A DNA stretch of 64,000 bases from Ovis canadensis (GCF_042477335.2 NC_091245.1:118826501-118890500), one strand, 5' to 3'; shown: positions 36,391 to 48,664, counted from the first letter of the stretch. Made by a program: numbers and translations. The notes: a model not told the origin generated them from the sequence alone.

Positions 36391-36734
36391 AACTATGTAT
36401 TTATTTTATTCCTCTTTGGTTGTGCTAGGTCTTCATTGCTGCATGTGAACTTTCTCCAGCTGTGGTGAGCAGAGGCTAGTCTCTGTTGTGACACATGGGC
36501 TTCCCATGGCGGTGACTGCCCTTGCTGCGGAGCACAGAGCTAGACGCAGACTTCAGTAGCTGCAGCACCGGGCTCAGCAGTTGTGAAGCATGGGCTCTAG
36601 AATGCAGGTTCAGTAGCTGTGGTACATGGGTTTAGCTGCTCTGTGGTATGTGGAATCTTCCCAGACCAGGGATGCAACCTGTGTCCCCTGCACTGACAGG
36701 CAGGTTCTTATACACCGTACCACCAGGGAAGTCC
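36391..36734 (-). mobile_element. Long CHR-type SINE
   Basis: Reverse element with T-rich tail at left (tatttattttattcc) and 'gtaccaccagggaagtcc' at the right. Flanks agaacatttgcttttaaaa and agaacattccctttaaaa suggest a diverged target duplication. Confidence 0.85.
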
Positions 36735-36850
36735 AAGAACATTCCCTTTAAAAAAAAATGCTTGGTATCTGCACTGGCAGGCAGGTTCTTATACACCGTA
36801 CCACCAGGGAAGTCCAAGAACATTCCCTTAAAAAAAAAAACGCTTGGTAT
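36688..36850. repeat. Tandem duplication of 81-82 bp across a SINE end
   Basis: 36688-36768 and 36769-36850 are near-identical head-to-tail copies. Each holds the last about 47 bases of the CHR SINE plus the flanking 'aagaacattccctt', an A run and 'cttggtat'. Differences are one substitution in the SINE part and small changes around the A run. Confidence 0.95.
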
Positions 36851-36969
36851 TTAGAATGTTTCCATAGAGGGAGACGGAAAAGGGAGGTAGCATTACTACC
36901 TTTTCCTTTGGAGAAAAAAAGTTCCTAAATATCCATCCATATAAACTTGCGAGTTTTGAGGTGCCAGGG

Positions 36970-37035
36970 ATATGAGCTTTATAAATATATATATTTATAA
37001 ATATATAAATATTATAAAATATAAATATTTTGAGC
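36970..37035. repeat. AT-rich near-palindrome
   Basis: Runs of tataaatat and its complement give a self-complementary AT-only stretch; low complexity. Confidence 0.7.
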
Positions 37036-37621
37036 TTCTTATATAGTTGAACTCCACAGAAAATATACCAGAATGAAATAGACATATTCTATAAATACAT
37101 ATGATTATCCAGTTACTACTTTGAACTATCTTCCTAGTATATATTTACACAGGGAAAGGGCTCAATCCTGAAGTTCTGTTACTTGGATATGACAAAAAAA
37201 ATTGAAACATCCATAAGAAGTAATCATTCTTGTCTACTAACCTCATAAAAGCAAAATAAAAGAAATAACTTTTCCAGGAGGAGATATTCCCATTTACTCA
37301 TAAGAAGTATGATATATAGTTGTTGCAATATTTCCTGGTTATATATATGCTGTTTACAGTATGCTGGTTCTACATATGACACTCTACTATTTTTCTATAG
37401 AGTTAACTGTGAGAAGCAGGGTTGAAATAAATATAGACAAAAATGTTTATCCTTCTTATTGCTAACATATGCACCCCCAAATTCACCTTCTATAGTCATT
37501 TTATTTCTTGTTATTTTTAATTTGAAATTCTAACCAAAACAAAAACTTTTTACAACTAATAAATGAATTCAGTAAAATTTCAAGACAGAAATCAACCTAC
37601 AAAAATCAGTTGTACGTCTAT

Positions 37622-37935
37622 GTGAAGTGAAAGTTGCTCAGTCGTGTCCAACTCTTTGCGATCCCATGGATTATACAGACCATGGAATTCTCCACGCCAG
37701 AATACTGCAGTGCGTAGCCATTCCCTTCTCCAAGGGATCTTCCCAACCCAGGAATCAAACCCAGGTCTTCCGCATTGCAGGTGGGTTCTTTACCAGCTGA
37801 GTCACAAGGGAAGCCCAAGGATACTAGAGTGGGTAGCCTATCCCTTCTACAGGGGATCTTCCTGATCCAAGAATCAAACTGGGGTCTCCTGCATTGTAGG
37901 TGGATTCTTTACCAACTGAGCTATCAGGGAAGCCC
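37622..37935 (-). mobile_element. Bov-tA-type SINE with duplicated tRNA-related block, nested in L1
   Basis: gtgaagtgaaagttgctcag at left, one Bov-A unit, then two tRNA-related blocks ending near 37817 and at 37935 (each 'gggaagccc'). Same architecture as 29554-29869 and 44156-44441. Confidence 0.9.
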
Positions 37936-38160
37936 TACACAGATACACGCACACAAAATCCCATTACATTAAAAAAAAAAAATCCCATTACAACAGCATC
38001 ATTAATGTAAGTAACTTATTTAATCAAAGTTAATCAAGGAAGTGAAAGATATTTACGCTAAAAACTGTGAGACATTGATAAACTGAAGATGACACAAATA
38101 TATGGAAAGATATCCACGTTCATAGATTGGAAGAATTAATATTGTTAAAATGTCCATACT

Positions 38161-38350
38161 GGGACTTCCTTGGTAGTCCAGTGGTTAAGACTGTGCCTTG
38201 CAATGCGAGGGCTGTGGGTTTGACCCCTGGTTGGGGAACTAAGAGCCCACGTGTTACAGGGGAACTAAGCCCATGTGCTACAACTACTTAGCCTGAGTAC
38301 TTCAACAAAGATCCAACCAGCAGAATAAATAAATATTAAAAAGAAAAAAC
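38161..38350 (+). mobile_element. CHR-type SINE nested in L1, exact target-site duplication
   Basis: gggacttccttggtagtccag start and A-rich tail. Exact 11-bp duplication atgtccatact at 38150-38160 and 38351-38361, which is L1 sequence. Confidence 0.95.
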
Positions 38351-39956
38351 ATGTCCATACTATCCAAAGTCATCCCTAGATCCAATATAACCTCTTATCA
38401 AAATTCTACTTTTTACAAAAATAGAAAAATTAATACTAAAACCCATATGGAATCACAAAAAAGATCTTGAACAGGCTTGAAAAAGCTGGAGGCATCAAAC
38501 TTTCCGATTTCAAATGTGCAGTCATCAAACAAATACGACACTGGCATAAAGACAGACATGTGGCCCAATGGAACAGAATGAAGAGCTCAGAAATAAACCC
38601 TGTCAACTAGTATTTGACAAGGGAGCAAAGAATTCTCAAGGGGAGAAGAATAGTCTCTTCAGCAGATGATGCTGGGTAAACTAGATATTCACACATAAGA
38701 GAATGACACCAGACTCCTATCAAAAACCACCCACAAAAATTAACTCAAAATGGATTAAGAATTTAAACATGAGATCTGAAACCATGAAACTTCTAGAAGG
38801 AAACATTGGGAAAAAGCTCCTTGACACAGCTCTTGGCAAAGATTTTTGGGTATGAGACCAAAAGCACAAATGTGACCACATCAAACAAAAAAGCTTCTGC
38901 TCAGCAAATGAAACAACAAAATGAAAATGCAAACTATGGAATAAGAGAAAATATTTGTAAACCATATATCTGTTAAAAAGTTAATATCCAAAATATAGAA
39001 GGATCTGTACAATAGCAAAACTCTTCCAAATAATCCAATTAAAATGGATTCAGGCATTTTTCTGAAAAAGACATACAAATGGCTAAGAAGTACATGAAAA
39101 GATGGTCAATACTACTAACCATCAGGGAAATGCAAATTAAAGCCATGTGATTTCATCTCTCACTTGTTAGAATGACTATTACCAAAAGGACAAGAGATAA
39201 CAAATGCTGGGCACTATTTGTGCGAATATAAATTGGTACAGCCACTATGAAAACAACATGAATGTTCCTCAAAAAATTAAAAACAGAACTACCATATGAT
39301 TCAGAAATCCCATTTCTAGCTATTTAGCCAAAGAAATTGAAAATAAACTACTGTCTCAAAGAGATCTGTACTCCCATGTCACTGCAGTAGTGTTCACAAT
39401 AACCAAGGTATGGAAACCACCTAAGTGCCACCAACAGACGAACAGATAAAGGAAATGTGAATATATATACACACACACACATCTATACATGTATATATAT
39501 ACTGTGTGCAAGTCTGACAGAGAAAGACAAATACTGTACGGCATCACTTACATGTGGAATCTAAAATAAGCTTGACTCTTAGAGAACTAGATTGGTGGTT
39601 GCCAGAGGATAGGACGTGAGAGAAACAGGGAGATGTTGGTCAAAGGGTACAAACTTCCAGTTTTAAGATTGGGCATCTAATGTACAGAATAGTAATTATA
39701 TTTAATACTACTGTATTACATACTTGAAATTTGCTAAGAGAGTAAATCTTAATTAGTCTTACCACCACAACAACAAACTGATATTTATGTGAAGGATTTG
39801 TTAACTAACCTTACTGTGGTACTCGTTTCGCAATACATGCACCAATATATGTACCAAACTATCACTCTATACATCTTAAATGTACACAGTATTCTATATT
39901 ATATGTCAACTATATATCTCAATAAAGCTGGAAAAAGGCTTTTAAAAAAGAGAGAA

Positions 39957-40077
39957 GGGACTTCCCTGGCAGTCCAGTGGTTAGGATTCCACACTTCCAC
40001 TGCAGGGGGCATGGGTTCCTGGCTGGGGAACTAAGATCCCACATGCCGAGTGGCACAGCCAAATAAATAAATAAAAG
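39957..40077 (+). mobile_element. CHR-type SINE behind an L1 3' end
   Basis: gggacttccctggcagtccag, 'ggctggggaactaagatcc', aaataaataaataaa tail. Confidence 0.9.
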
Positions 40078-40969
40078 TAAAAAAAATTTTAAAGAAAGAA
40101 GAGAAAATCTTTTATGTTCTAGAAGTAAATTATTCATTTACGTGAACCTGAAATTTCAGTATGAGACTTTAGACCAGCCACAAAAATGAATTAAAAAAAA
40201 TACCCTTCACATTAAGTTTTTCAGGAGATTGGAAGCTTGCTACAGGAATAGCTAAGTGAATTGGTGTCTAGCCTAATAATGAAAAGAGTTGGGGAGAGAA
40301 AGAAAAAGTACAGAGAGAGACATGGCTTATAAAAGGTTGATTATCTCTCCAAGTGTACTTACTCTCTGCAATTCCAAAGGGAAGGACCACTACTTATGAA
40401 CAGAACAAGGTTTACTTTGGCCCAATAAAAAGAACCATTTTCAAACCCTACATATTACTGATAAACTATATTATGTCAGAAACCAGCAAGCTCCTCACTA
40501 TTGAAAATAATTGAAAAGAGGATGGAAAATTATCTTCTAGAGGTATTATTGGAGGGATTTCTGTACTGACACAGAAGTAATGTGTCAAACGACTTTAAAG
40601 ATCACTTCTAAGATTATAATGTTTCAACTGTATGGAAATAATCCAGAAGAGAAATTAAACAGAAATAAATAATTGATAATAATTAAATATAGTGCCTCCT
40701 GTTGCTTCTCTGGCAATCTAGGAGCTCAAGTCCTTCCTATATAGTCTAAGCTGAGGCTTTTTCTTATCAACACATTTTAAGATGAAAATGGGTATTACAG
40801 ATAATGTATTACATTCTACAATAAACAGATGATCAAGGTGAAACTAAGAGAAATTATGCTAAAGAACAGTGATTGTTCAGTACAATCAAAATATGTACTA
40901 GACCTTTACGACTTCTTTTGATGTGGACCATTTTTAAAGTTTTTACTGGATTTGTTACAATATTGTTTA
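40078..40969. other. TMCO1 intron sequence, nothing recognised
   Basis: AT-rich DNA without assigned repeat or exon. Confidence 0.4.
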
Positions 40970-41075
40970 TGTTTCAGTTTTTTTTGGCTGCAAGGCATGT
41001 GGGCTCTTAGTTTCTCAACCAGGGTCAAACTCACATTCCCTGCACTGAAAAACAGTCTTATACTGGGGCAGTCCC
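40970..41075 (-). mobile_element. CHR-type SINE, diverged
   Basis: 'tttttttggctgcaaggc', 'ctcaaccagggtcaaactc' and the terminal 'ggggcagtccc' identify a reverse-oriented copy. Confidence 0.7.
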
Positions 41076-41411
41076 AAAATATGCATTCGACTTTTAATTT
41101 CACATGAGGGCTTATAAAAATAGTTACAGCCTTTAACTTCTAGGCGCTCACAATCCTAGACATGAGAAATATATATATATATTTTTTATGTACAGGACAC
41201 AAATATCAGGAAGAAGAAAAAACATGAATACAGTCCAGTAATCATGCTCTTTGTAATCTATCCAAAGGAGCAGAAAATATGTTTACACATACACACACAA
41301 ACCTACACACAGATGTTTCTGGAAGGATTATTCATAACTGCCAACTGATAAGTTACAATGGTACTTCATTATTACCCAAACTTCATAGTTTACTTTAGGG
41401 TTCACTCTTGT

Positions 41412-41578
41412 TTCTTTTTTTTTTTAGTACTTATTTACTTATTTGGCTGTTCTGGGTCTTCACTGTGGCACGCAGAATCTTTAGCGGCAGCATGCAGGAT
41501 CTAGTTCCCTGACCAGCGACTGAACCAGGCCTGCTGCACTGGCAGCGTGGAGTCTTAGTCACTGAATGACCAGGCAAG
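41412..41578 (-). mobile_element. CHR-type SINE
   Basis: T-rich left end, 'ttggctgttctgggtcttc', 'ctagttccctgaccagcg', terminal 'atgaccaggcaag'. Confidence 0.8.
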
Positions 41579-41589
41579 AACCATTCTTG

Positions 41590-42010
41590 GGTTTTAATAA
41601 ATGTACAGCAAAATGTATCACCATTAAGTATCACACAGAATAGTTTTACACTAAAAAAAAAATTTTCTGTGCTCTGCTTATTCCCTCCCTCATAGCTGAT
41701 TCCTGGCAACCACTGATCTTTGTAATAGTATCTCCATAGTTTTGTCTTTCATATAGTATGTAGCCTTTTCAGATTGATTTCTTTCACTTAATAGTATGCA
41801 TTTAAGGTTCCTTCATGTCCTCACATGGCCAATAGCCTATTTCTTTTTAGCAATGAATAATATTCTACTGTATGGATATTCCCACAGTTTATCCATTTAT
41901 CAGCTGATTGCTTCCAAGTTATGACACTTATCAATGAAGCTGTGTGAAAGTTTTTGGGTGGAAAGTCTTCAACTCATCTGGGTTCACTTTCACTTGTCAT
42001 TCTACATTAT
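41590..42010 (-). mobile_element. Old L1 (L1M-type) 3' part
   Basis: 'gattcctggcaaccactgatc', 'tttcacttaatagtatgc', 'gaataatattctactgtatgg' and 'tttatccatttatcagctg' are in the order of a reverse-oriented L1 3' region. Confidence 0.65.
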
Positions 42011-42667
42011 TCTATACTGTGTGAATTTTTTAGAAGTATTTGTGTCTCACTAGTGTAAGAAAATTCTTGTTTTAGAACTTTGGAATCAAAATTCTTTGGT
42101 TCTGATGTACATTCCTGGTTAAGATCTACTGCATAAGCTTCAGAAGCTATGTGATATATCATAAACTAGTCATTTCTAATCATCAGGGAAAATATATTAT
42201 TTACTCCCTACTTAGTACTGACAACAGCTAAGAGCTTGGTAAAGTTGGAAACTAAACATCAAAATAAATTACAGATGAAACAAAATTTATTTATATATTA
42301 AAAAAAACTATATAATCGGGTATAAGAAGGCTACTATTTATACAACAGAGAAGTAACATAAAAATTAATATTGCCCATGTATCTCCAAAAGGAGAGTTTA
42401 ATATGTAAAGAATTCTCATAAAAAGAAAATAAGGGGAAGAACATGAACTAGAAATTTAGAAATAGTAAAAGCATAATAAGTAAATGAAAAGATGCTAAAC
42501 ATCACCAGAAATTGCAAATTAAAAAAATATATTTTTTTCAACTATTAGATTTACAAATATTAAACACATACATAATTTCTAGTGATGACAAATATATACA
42601 GAAAGAACTATTCACAAGCCCTGAGGACAGTAACCTAAAAACATAAATTAATAAAAACTTTCCTAGG
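42011..42667. other. TMCO1 intron sequence, possible L1 debris
   Basis: 42480-42600 has a weak L1-like 'gatgctaaacatcacc' motif; otherwise unassigned. Confidence 0.3.
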
Positions 42668-42786
42668 GTAATTTCCTGGTGGTCCAGTGGTCAGGGCTCT
42701 ATGCTTTCACTGCCATGGGTCCACGTTCAATTTCTGGTTGGGGAACTGAGATTCCCTAACACCACAAAGCACAGCCAAACAAAAAG
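42668..42786 (+). mobile_element. CHR-type SINE
   Basis: gtaatttcctggtggtccag, 'ggttggggaactgagattc', ending 'cacagccaaacaaaaag'. Confidence 0.8.
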
Positions 42787-43012
42787 CAACATTGTAGAGA
42801 ACAATTTCTATCAAAACTTTACCCAAGCAATACTTGTAGGATATACACGGGGAAAAAATAAGTATACGTATACTGGTGTATATACTACCTATGAAAATTC
42901 TGTGTGAAGATTTACAGAAGATTATATACGTAAGGTACAAATGGAATACTTACAGACGATAAAAATGATTATGCAAAGTTCACATGTACTGTATTTTAAA
43001 GATTACCATAGG

Positions 43013-43284
43013 GGACTTCCCTGGTGGTCTAGTGGTTAAGAATCTGCATTGCAAAGCAGGGGATGAGTGTTCAGATATTTGGTTGAGAGCTACAGAGCAA
43101 CTAAGCCCACGCCCCACAACTACTGAGCCCAGGTGCTCTGGAGCCTGCACACTACAACTAGAGAGTCTGTGCACCACAGTGAGAGAGTCCGCATGACGCA
43201 GTGAGGATCCAGTGTACCACAACTGACACCTGACATGGCCAAATAGAACAAATAAACATTTTTAAAAATAAATAAAAATTAAAA
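43013..43284 (+). mobile_element. Long CHR-type SINE with target-site duplication
   Basis: ggacttccctggtggtctag start, body with repeated 'ctacaactactgag'-like words, A-rich tail. Flanks attaccatagg (43002-43012) and attaccacagg (43285-43295), one mismatch. Confidence 0.88.
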
Positions 43285-43556
43285 ATTACCACAGGTAACT
43301 ACAGCAGACTACAAAACAGCCATTTTGGGTTATAAAAATTAAAACATATAAATATCTAAATGTTTGTACATATACAGAAAAAGTACAAGCCTTGAAAGGA
43401 CATTTCAGGAAGGCAGAGTGATTTTTACTTTATATTTTATACAATTATATACTATTGGAATTTTTCCAGTACGAATCTATTCAATAATTAGAGAAAAAAT
43501 GCACTGAGAGATTCCACTTTAGAGGAAAAATATGACACTGGGAAAAAAATACATTG

Positions 43557-43605
43557 GAGGGACTTCCCTGATGGTCCAATGGTTAAGAATCCACCTTGCA
43601 GGGAT
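43557..43605 (+). mobile_element. CHR-type SINE 5' fragment
   Basis: Only the first about 48 bases (gggacttccctgatggtcc...) remain; L1 sequence follows at once, so the L1 insertion or a deletion removed the rest. Confidence 0.75.
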
Positions 43606-44155
43606 CAATCCAAGAAGATAACAATTATAAATATTTATGCATATAATATAGGAGCACCTCAATACAAAAAGCAAATGCTAACAACCATAAAAGGGGAAAC
43701 TGAGAGTAAAACAATAATAGTTGGGGATTTTAACATCCCACTTACACCAAAGGACAGATCATCTACACAGAAAATTAATAACACAAGCCTTAAAGCACAC
43801 ATTATACCAGACGGCCCTAATTGGTATCTTTAGGACATTTCATCCCCCAAACAGCAGAATCCACTTTTTTCTCAACTGAACAAAGAATATTCTCCAGGAC
43901 AGATCACAGCTTGGGTCACAAATCAAACCTTGGTAAATTTAAGAAAACTGAAATCCTATCAAGCATCTTTTCTGACCACAAGGCTATGAGACTAAGTATC
44001 AATTACAGGGAAAAAACCTGTAAAAAAACCCACAAACACAAGGAGGCTAAACAACACTCTTCTCAATAACCAAGAGGTCACTGAAGACACTAAAAGATAA
44101 TTTATAAAATACCTAGAAACAAATGACAATGAAAATATGACAATCCAAAACCTAG

Positions 44156-44441
44156 TGAAAGTTGCTCAGTTGTGTCTGACTCTTTGTGATCCCATGAACA
44201 ATACAGTCCACGGAATCATCCAGGCTAGAATACTGGAGTCGGTGGCCTTTCTCTTCTCCTGGATACTTCCACGAACCAGGGGTCGAACCCAGATCTCCCA
44301 CATTGCAGGCAGATTTTTTACCAGTTGAGCCACAAGGGAAGCCCAACAATACTGGAGTGGGTGGCCTACCCCTTCTCCAGTGGATCTTCCCGACCCAGGA
44401 ATCAAACCAGGGTCTCCTGCATTACAGGCGGATTCTTTACC
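44156..44441 (-). mobile_element. Bov-tA-type SINE with duplicated tRNA-related block, nested in L1
   Basis: Reverse element from gaaagttgctcagttgtgtc to 'cggattctttac'. L1 word aacctag is repeated at 44149-44155 and 44442-44448. Confidence 0.9.
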
Positions 44442-44548
44442 AACCTAGAGGGTGCAGCAAAAGCAGTTCTGAGAGGGAAGTTTATAGTAATACAAACCTA
44501 CCTCAAGAGATGAGAAAAACATCAAATCAACAACCTGATGTTACACCT

Positions 44549-44614
44549 AAAGTAACTAGAGGAAGAAGGACAAAAAACCCCAAAGTAACTAGAGGAAGAA
44601 GGACAAAAAACCCC
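44549..44614 (+). repeat. Exact 33-bp tandem duplication within L1
   Basis: The unit beginning aaagtaactagaggaagaag and ending ccccc-free 'aaaacccc' occurs twice head to tail (44549-44581, 44582-44614) without a mismatch. Standard L1 has the sequence once. Confidence 0.95.
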
Positions 44615-45718
44615 AAAGACAGTAGAAGGAAAGAAATCATAAATATCAGAGCAGAAATTAATGGGAAAAAATGAAGAAAACAATAGCAAAGATAATAAAA
44701 CTAAAAAAACTTTGAGAAAATAAACAAAATGGACAAGCCACTAGCCAGACTCATCAAGAAGAAAAGGGAGAAGACTTAAGCCAATAAAATTAGAAATGAA
44801 AAAGAAAATGTTACAATAGACAATGCAAAAATACAAAGGATCAGAAGAGGCTACTAAGAGCAACTACATGCCAGTAAAACGGACAACCTGGAAGAAATGG
44901 ACAAGTTCTTAGAAAAGTACAACCTTCCAAAACTGAACTCAGAAGAAACAGAAATCATAAATAGACCAATGACAAGCACTGAAATTGAAACTGCGATAAA
45001 AAAAATCTTCCAACAAACAAAAGCCCAGAGCCAGATGGCTTCACAGGTGAATTCTACCAAATATTTAGAGAAGAGCTAACATCTCTCTTGCTCAAACTCT
45101 TCCAGAAAACTGCAGAGGAAGGAAAACTCCCAAATTCACTCTATGAGGTCACCATCACCTTGATACTAAAACAAGACAAAGATACCACCAAAAGAGAAAA
45201 CAGCAGGCCAATATGAACATAGATGCAAAAATCTTCAAAATTCTAGCAAACAGAATCTAACAACAAATTAAATCATACACCAGGATCAAGTGGGGTTTAC
45301 CCCAGGTATGCAAGGTTTATCCCAATATATGCAAATCAATCAATTTGATATACCATATTAACAAACTGAAAGATAAAAACCATATGATCATCTCAACAGA
45401 TGCAGAGAAAGCTTTCAACAAAATTCAACACCCATTTATGATTAAAAAAAAAAAAAAACAAATCTCTTTAGATTAGGCCTAGAAGAACTCTATCTCAAAA
45501 TAAAGGCCATATATGACAACCACACAGCAAACATTATTCCCAATGGTGAAAATCTGAAAGCATTTCTTCTAAGATCAGGAAAAAGACAAGGGTGCCCTCT
45601 CTCATCACTGTTTGTCAACATAGTTTTGGAAATCCTAACCATGGCAATCAGAGAAGAAAAATAAATAAAAGGAATATAGATAAGAAAAGAAGTAAAACTC
45701 TCATTGTTTGGAGCATCA

Positions 45719-47086
45719 GTTCAGTTCAGTTCAGTCACTCAGTCGTGTCCAACTCTTTGCAACCCCATGAACCGCAGCACGCCAGGCCTCCCTGTCCATC
45801 ACCAACTCCTGGAGTCCACCCAAACCCATGTCCATGGAGTCGGTGATGCCATCCAACCATCTCATCCTCTGTCGTCCCCTTCTCCTCCTGCCTTCAATCT
45901 TCCCCAGCATCAGGGTCTTTTCCAATGAGTCAGCTCTTCCCATCAGGTGGCCAAACTATTGGAGCTTCAGCTTCAGCTTCGTCTTTCTAACGAATGTTCA
46001 GGCTTGATTTACTTTAGGATTGAGTGGTTTGATCTCCTTGATGTCTAAGCGAGTCTCAACAGTCTTCTTCAGCACAACAGTTCGAAAACATAAATTCTTC
46101 CACATTCAGCCTTCTATACAGTCCAACTCTCACATCCGTATGTGACTACTGGAAAAGCCATAGCTTTGACTCTATGGACCTTTGTTGGCAAAGTGATGTC
46201 TCTGCCTTATAATACACTGTCTAGGTTTACCATAGCTTTACTTCCAAGGAGAAAACATTTTTTAATTTCATGGCTGTAGTCACCAGCCACAGTGATTTTG
46301 GAGCCCAAGAAAATAAAGTCTCTCACTGTTTCCACTTTCCCCCATCTATTTGCCATGAAGTGATAGGACCGGATGCTGTGATCTTAGTTTTATGAATGCT
46401 GAGTTTTAACCCTGCTTTTTCACTTTCTTCTTTCACCTTCATCATGGGGCTCTTTGGTTACTCTTTGCTTTTTGCCATTTGGGTAGTATCATCTGCATAT
46501 CTCAGGTTGTTGCTATTTCTCCCAGCAATCTTGATTCCAGCTTGTGAGTTATCCCGCTGGCATTTCACATGATGTACTGTGCATATAAGTTAAATAAATA
46601 GGGTGACAATATACAGCCTTGACATACTCCTTTCCCAATTTGGAACCAGTCCGTTGCTCCACGTTCAGTTCTAATTGTTGCTTCTTGTCCTGCATGTAGG
46701 TTTCTCAGGAAGCAGGTAAGGTGGTCTGGTATTCCTATCTTTTTAAGAATTTTCCACAGTTTGTCATGATCCACGAAGTAAGTCTTTAACATAGTCAATG
46801 AAGCAGAAGTAGATGTTTTTCTGGAATTCTCTTGCTTTTTCTATGATCCAATGGATGTTGGCAATTTGATCTCTGGTTCCTCTGGCTTTTCTAAATTCAG
46901 CTTGTACATGTGGAAGTTCTCAGTTTATGTACTGTTGAAGCCTTCAAAATCCTTCAAGCATTCTGAGCATTACCTTGCTAGCAGGTGAAGTGAGCACAAA
47001 TGTGCAGAAGTTGGAACATTCTTGGCCACTGCTCTTCTTTGGGATTGGAATGAAAACTGATCTTTTCCAGTTTCCACTGCTGATGT
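45719..47086 (-). mobile_element. BovB LINE nested in L1
   Basis: Tail cagttcagttcagttcag at the left, RT region through 'gatgtactgtgcatataag' and upstream part to 'ctgatcttttccag'. Frame remnants such as GVCQGCILSPYLFNLYAQY at 46798-46565. No clear target duplication; L1 is discontinuous across it. Confidence 0.92.
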
Positions 47087-48664
47087 ACAGAAACACAAAA
47101 GATCCTGACTAGTCAAGGAAATCTTGAGAATGAAAAATGGAGCTCGAGGAATCAACTTTCCTAACTTGAGACTTTACTACAAAGCTACAGTCATCTAGAC
47201 AGTATGGTACTGGCACAAAAATGGATATACAGACCAATGGAACAAGACAGAAAGCCCAGAGATAAACCCACGCACCTCTGGGCACCTTATCTTTGACAAA
47301 ACAGGCAAGAAAATATAATCGATAAAAGACAGCCTCTTCAATAAGGGAAAAATGGACAGCTACAACTAAAAGAATGAAACTAGAACACTTCCTAACACCA
47401 TACACATAAATAAAGTCAAAATGGATTAAAAACTTAAATGTAAGTCCAGAAACTATAAAACTCTTAGAGGAAAATGTAGGCAGTACACTCTTTGACATAA
47501 ATCACAGGAATATCCCCTCTGACTCATTTCCTAGCATAATGGAAATAAAAACAAAAATAAACAGGTGGGACCTAATGAAACTTAAAAGCTTCTGAACACT
47601 AAACAATAAACAAGATTGAAAGACAACCCTCAAAAATAACTGCAAATGAAACAACTGACAAAGATTAATCTCCAGAATATATAAGCAGCTCATACAGCTC
47701 AATTTCAAGAAAACAAACAGCTCAATCAAAAAGTAGGCAGAAGACCTAAACAGATACTTCTCAAAAAAAGACATACACATGGCAATAAATACATGAAAGG
47801 ATGCTCGATATCAGTAACTATTTGAGAAATACAAACCAAAACTACAATGTGGTATCACCTCACACCAGTCAGAATGGCCACCATCAAAAAATCTACAAAC
47901 AATACATGTTGAAGAAGACATGGAAAAAAGGGAACCCTCCTGCACTGTTGGTGGGACTGTAAACTGATATAGTCATTATGGAGAACAGTATAAGGTTCCT
48001 TAAAAAACCCTGCAATCCCACTCCTGGGCATATACCCCGAGAAAACCACAATTCTAAAAGACACATGTACCCTAATGTTTACTGCAGCACTATTTACAAT
48101 ATTATTGCCAGGACATAGAAACAACCTAGATGTCTATTGATATATGAATGTATAAAGAAGATTCGGTACATATATACAATGGAATATTACTCAGCCATAA
48201 AAAAGAACAAACTTGAGTCAGTTCTAGTAAGGTGGATGAACCTAAGAGTCTGTTACACAGAGTGACGGAAGTCAGAAAGAGAAAAACTAATATCTCACAT
48301 TAACAGATATACATGGAATCCAGAACATAGTACTGATTAACTTATTTGCCGGAATGGAACGGAGACAGAGATGTAAACAATGGACTTGTGGACACAGTGT
48401 GGGAGGGAGAGAGTGAGACGAATGGAGATAAGTAACATCGACATATATACACTATCATGTGTAAAGTGGATAGCTGGTAAGAAGCTGCTATACAACACAG
48501 GAAGCCCAGATGATGACTTAGAGGGCTGGGACTGGGGGAGGGGAGGGAGGCTTAAGAGGAAGGTGATATACGTGTAATTATGGCTGATTCTCATTGTTGT
48601 ATGTTAGAAACCAATACAATATTGTAAAAATTTCAAAACAAAGAAACAAACAAACAAACAAAAA

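Larger units (their letters stand above)
37540..39945 (+). mobile_element. L1 LINE, ORF2 3' part and 3' UTR, broken by two SINEs
   Basis: Pieces 37540-37621, 37936-38160 and 38351-39945 are colinear with L1: 'attggaagaattaatattg', 'ggagcaaagaattctcaag', 'tcaaaatggattaag', 'aagcttctgctcagc', 'aatgcaaattaaagcc', then a 3' UTR with 'ggttgccagaggatagg'. No long frame; inactive. Contains an AT/CA-rich low-complexity stretch at 39465-39500. Confidence 0.85.
43606..48660 (+). mobile_element. L1 LINE, ORF2 to 3' end, with nested SINE and BovB
   Basis: Starts in the endonuclease region (ATIKGETESKTIIVGDFN in one frame, 43685-43740) and runs through reverse transcriptase and the C-terminal region ('aaaatggattaaaaac', 'gggaaccctcctgcactg', 'gcacatatatacaatgg'-like words) to about 48650. 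Interrupted at 44156-44441 (SINE) and 45719-47086 (BovB). About 0.6 kb of L1 ORF2 sequence is missing across the BovB. Many stops; inactive. Confidence 0.92.

Noticed and set aside
43579..43833. Frame with an endonuclease-like GDFN motif
   Set aside because: It is the L1 ORF2 endonuclease remnant, truncated by a SINE and stops; not a host nuclease.
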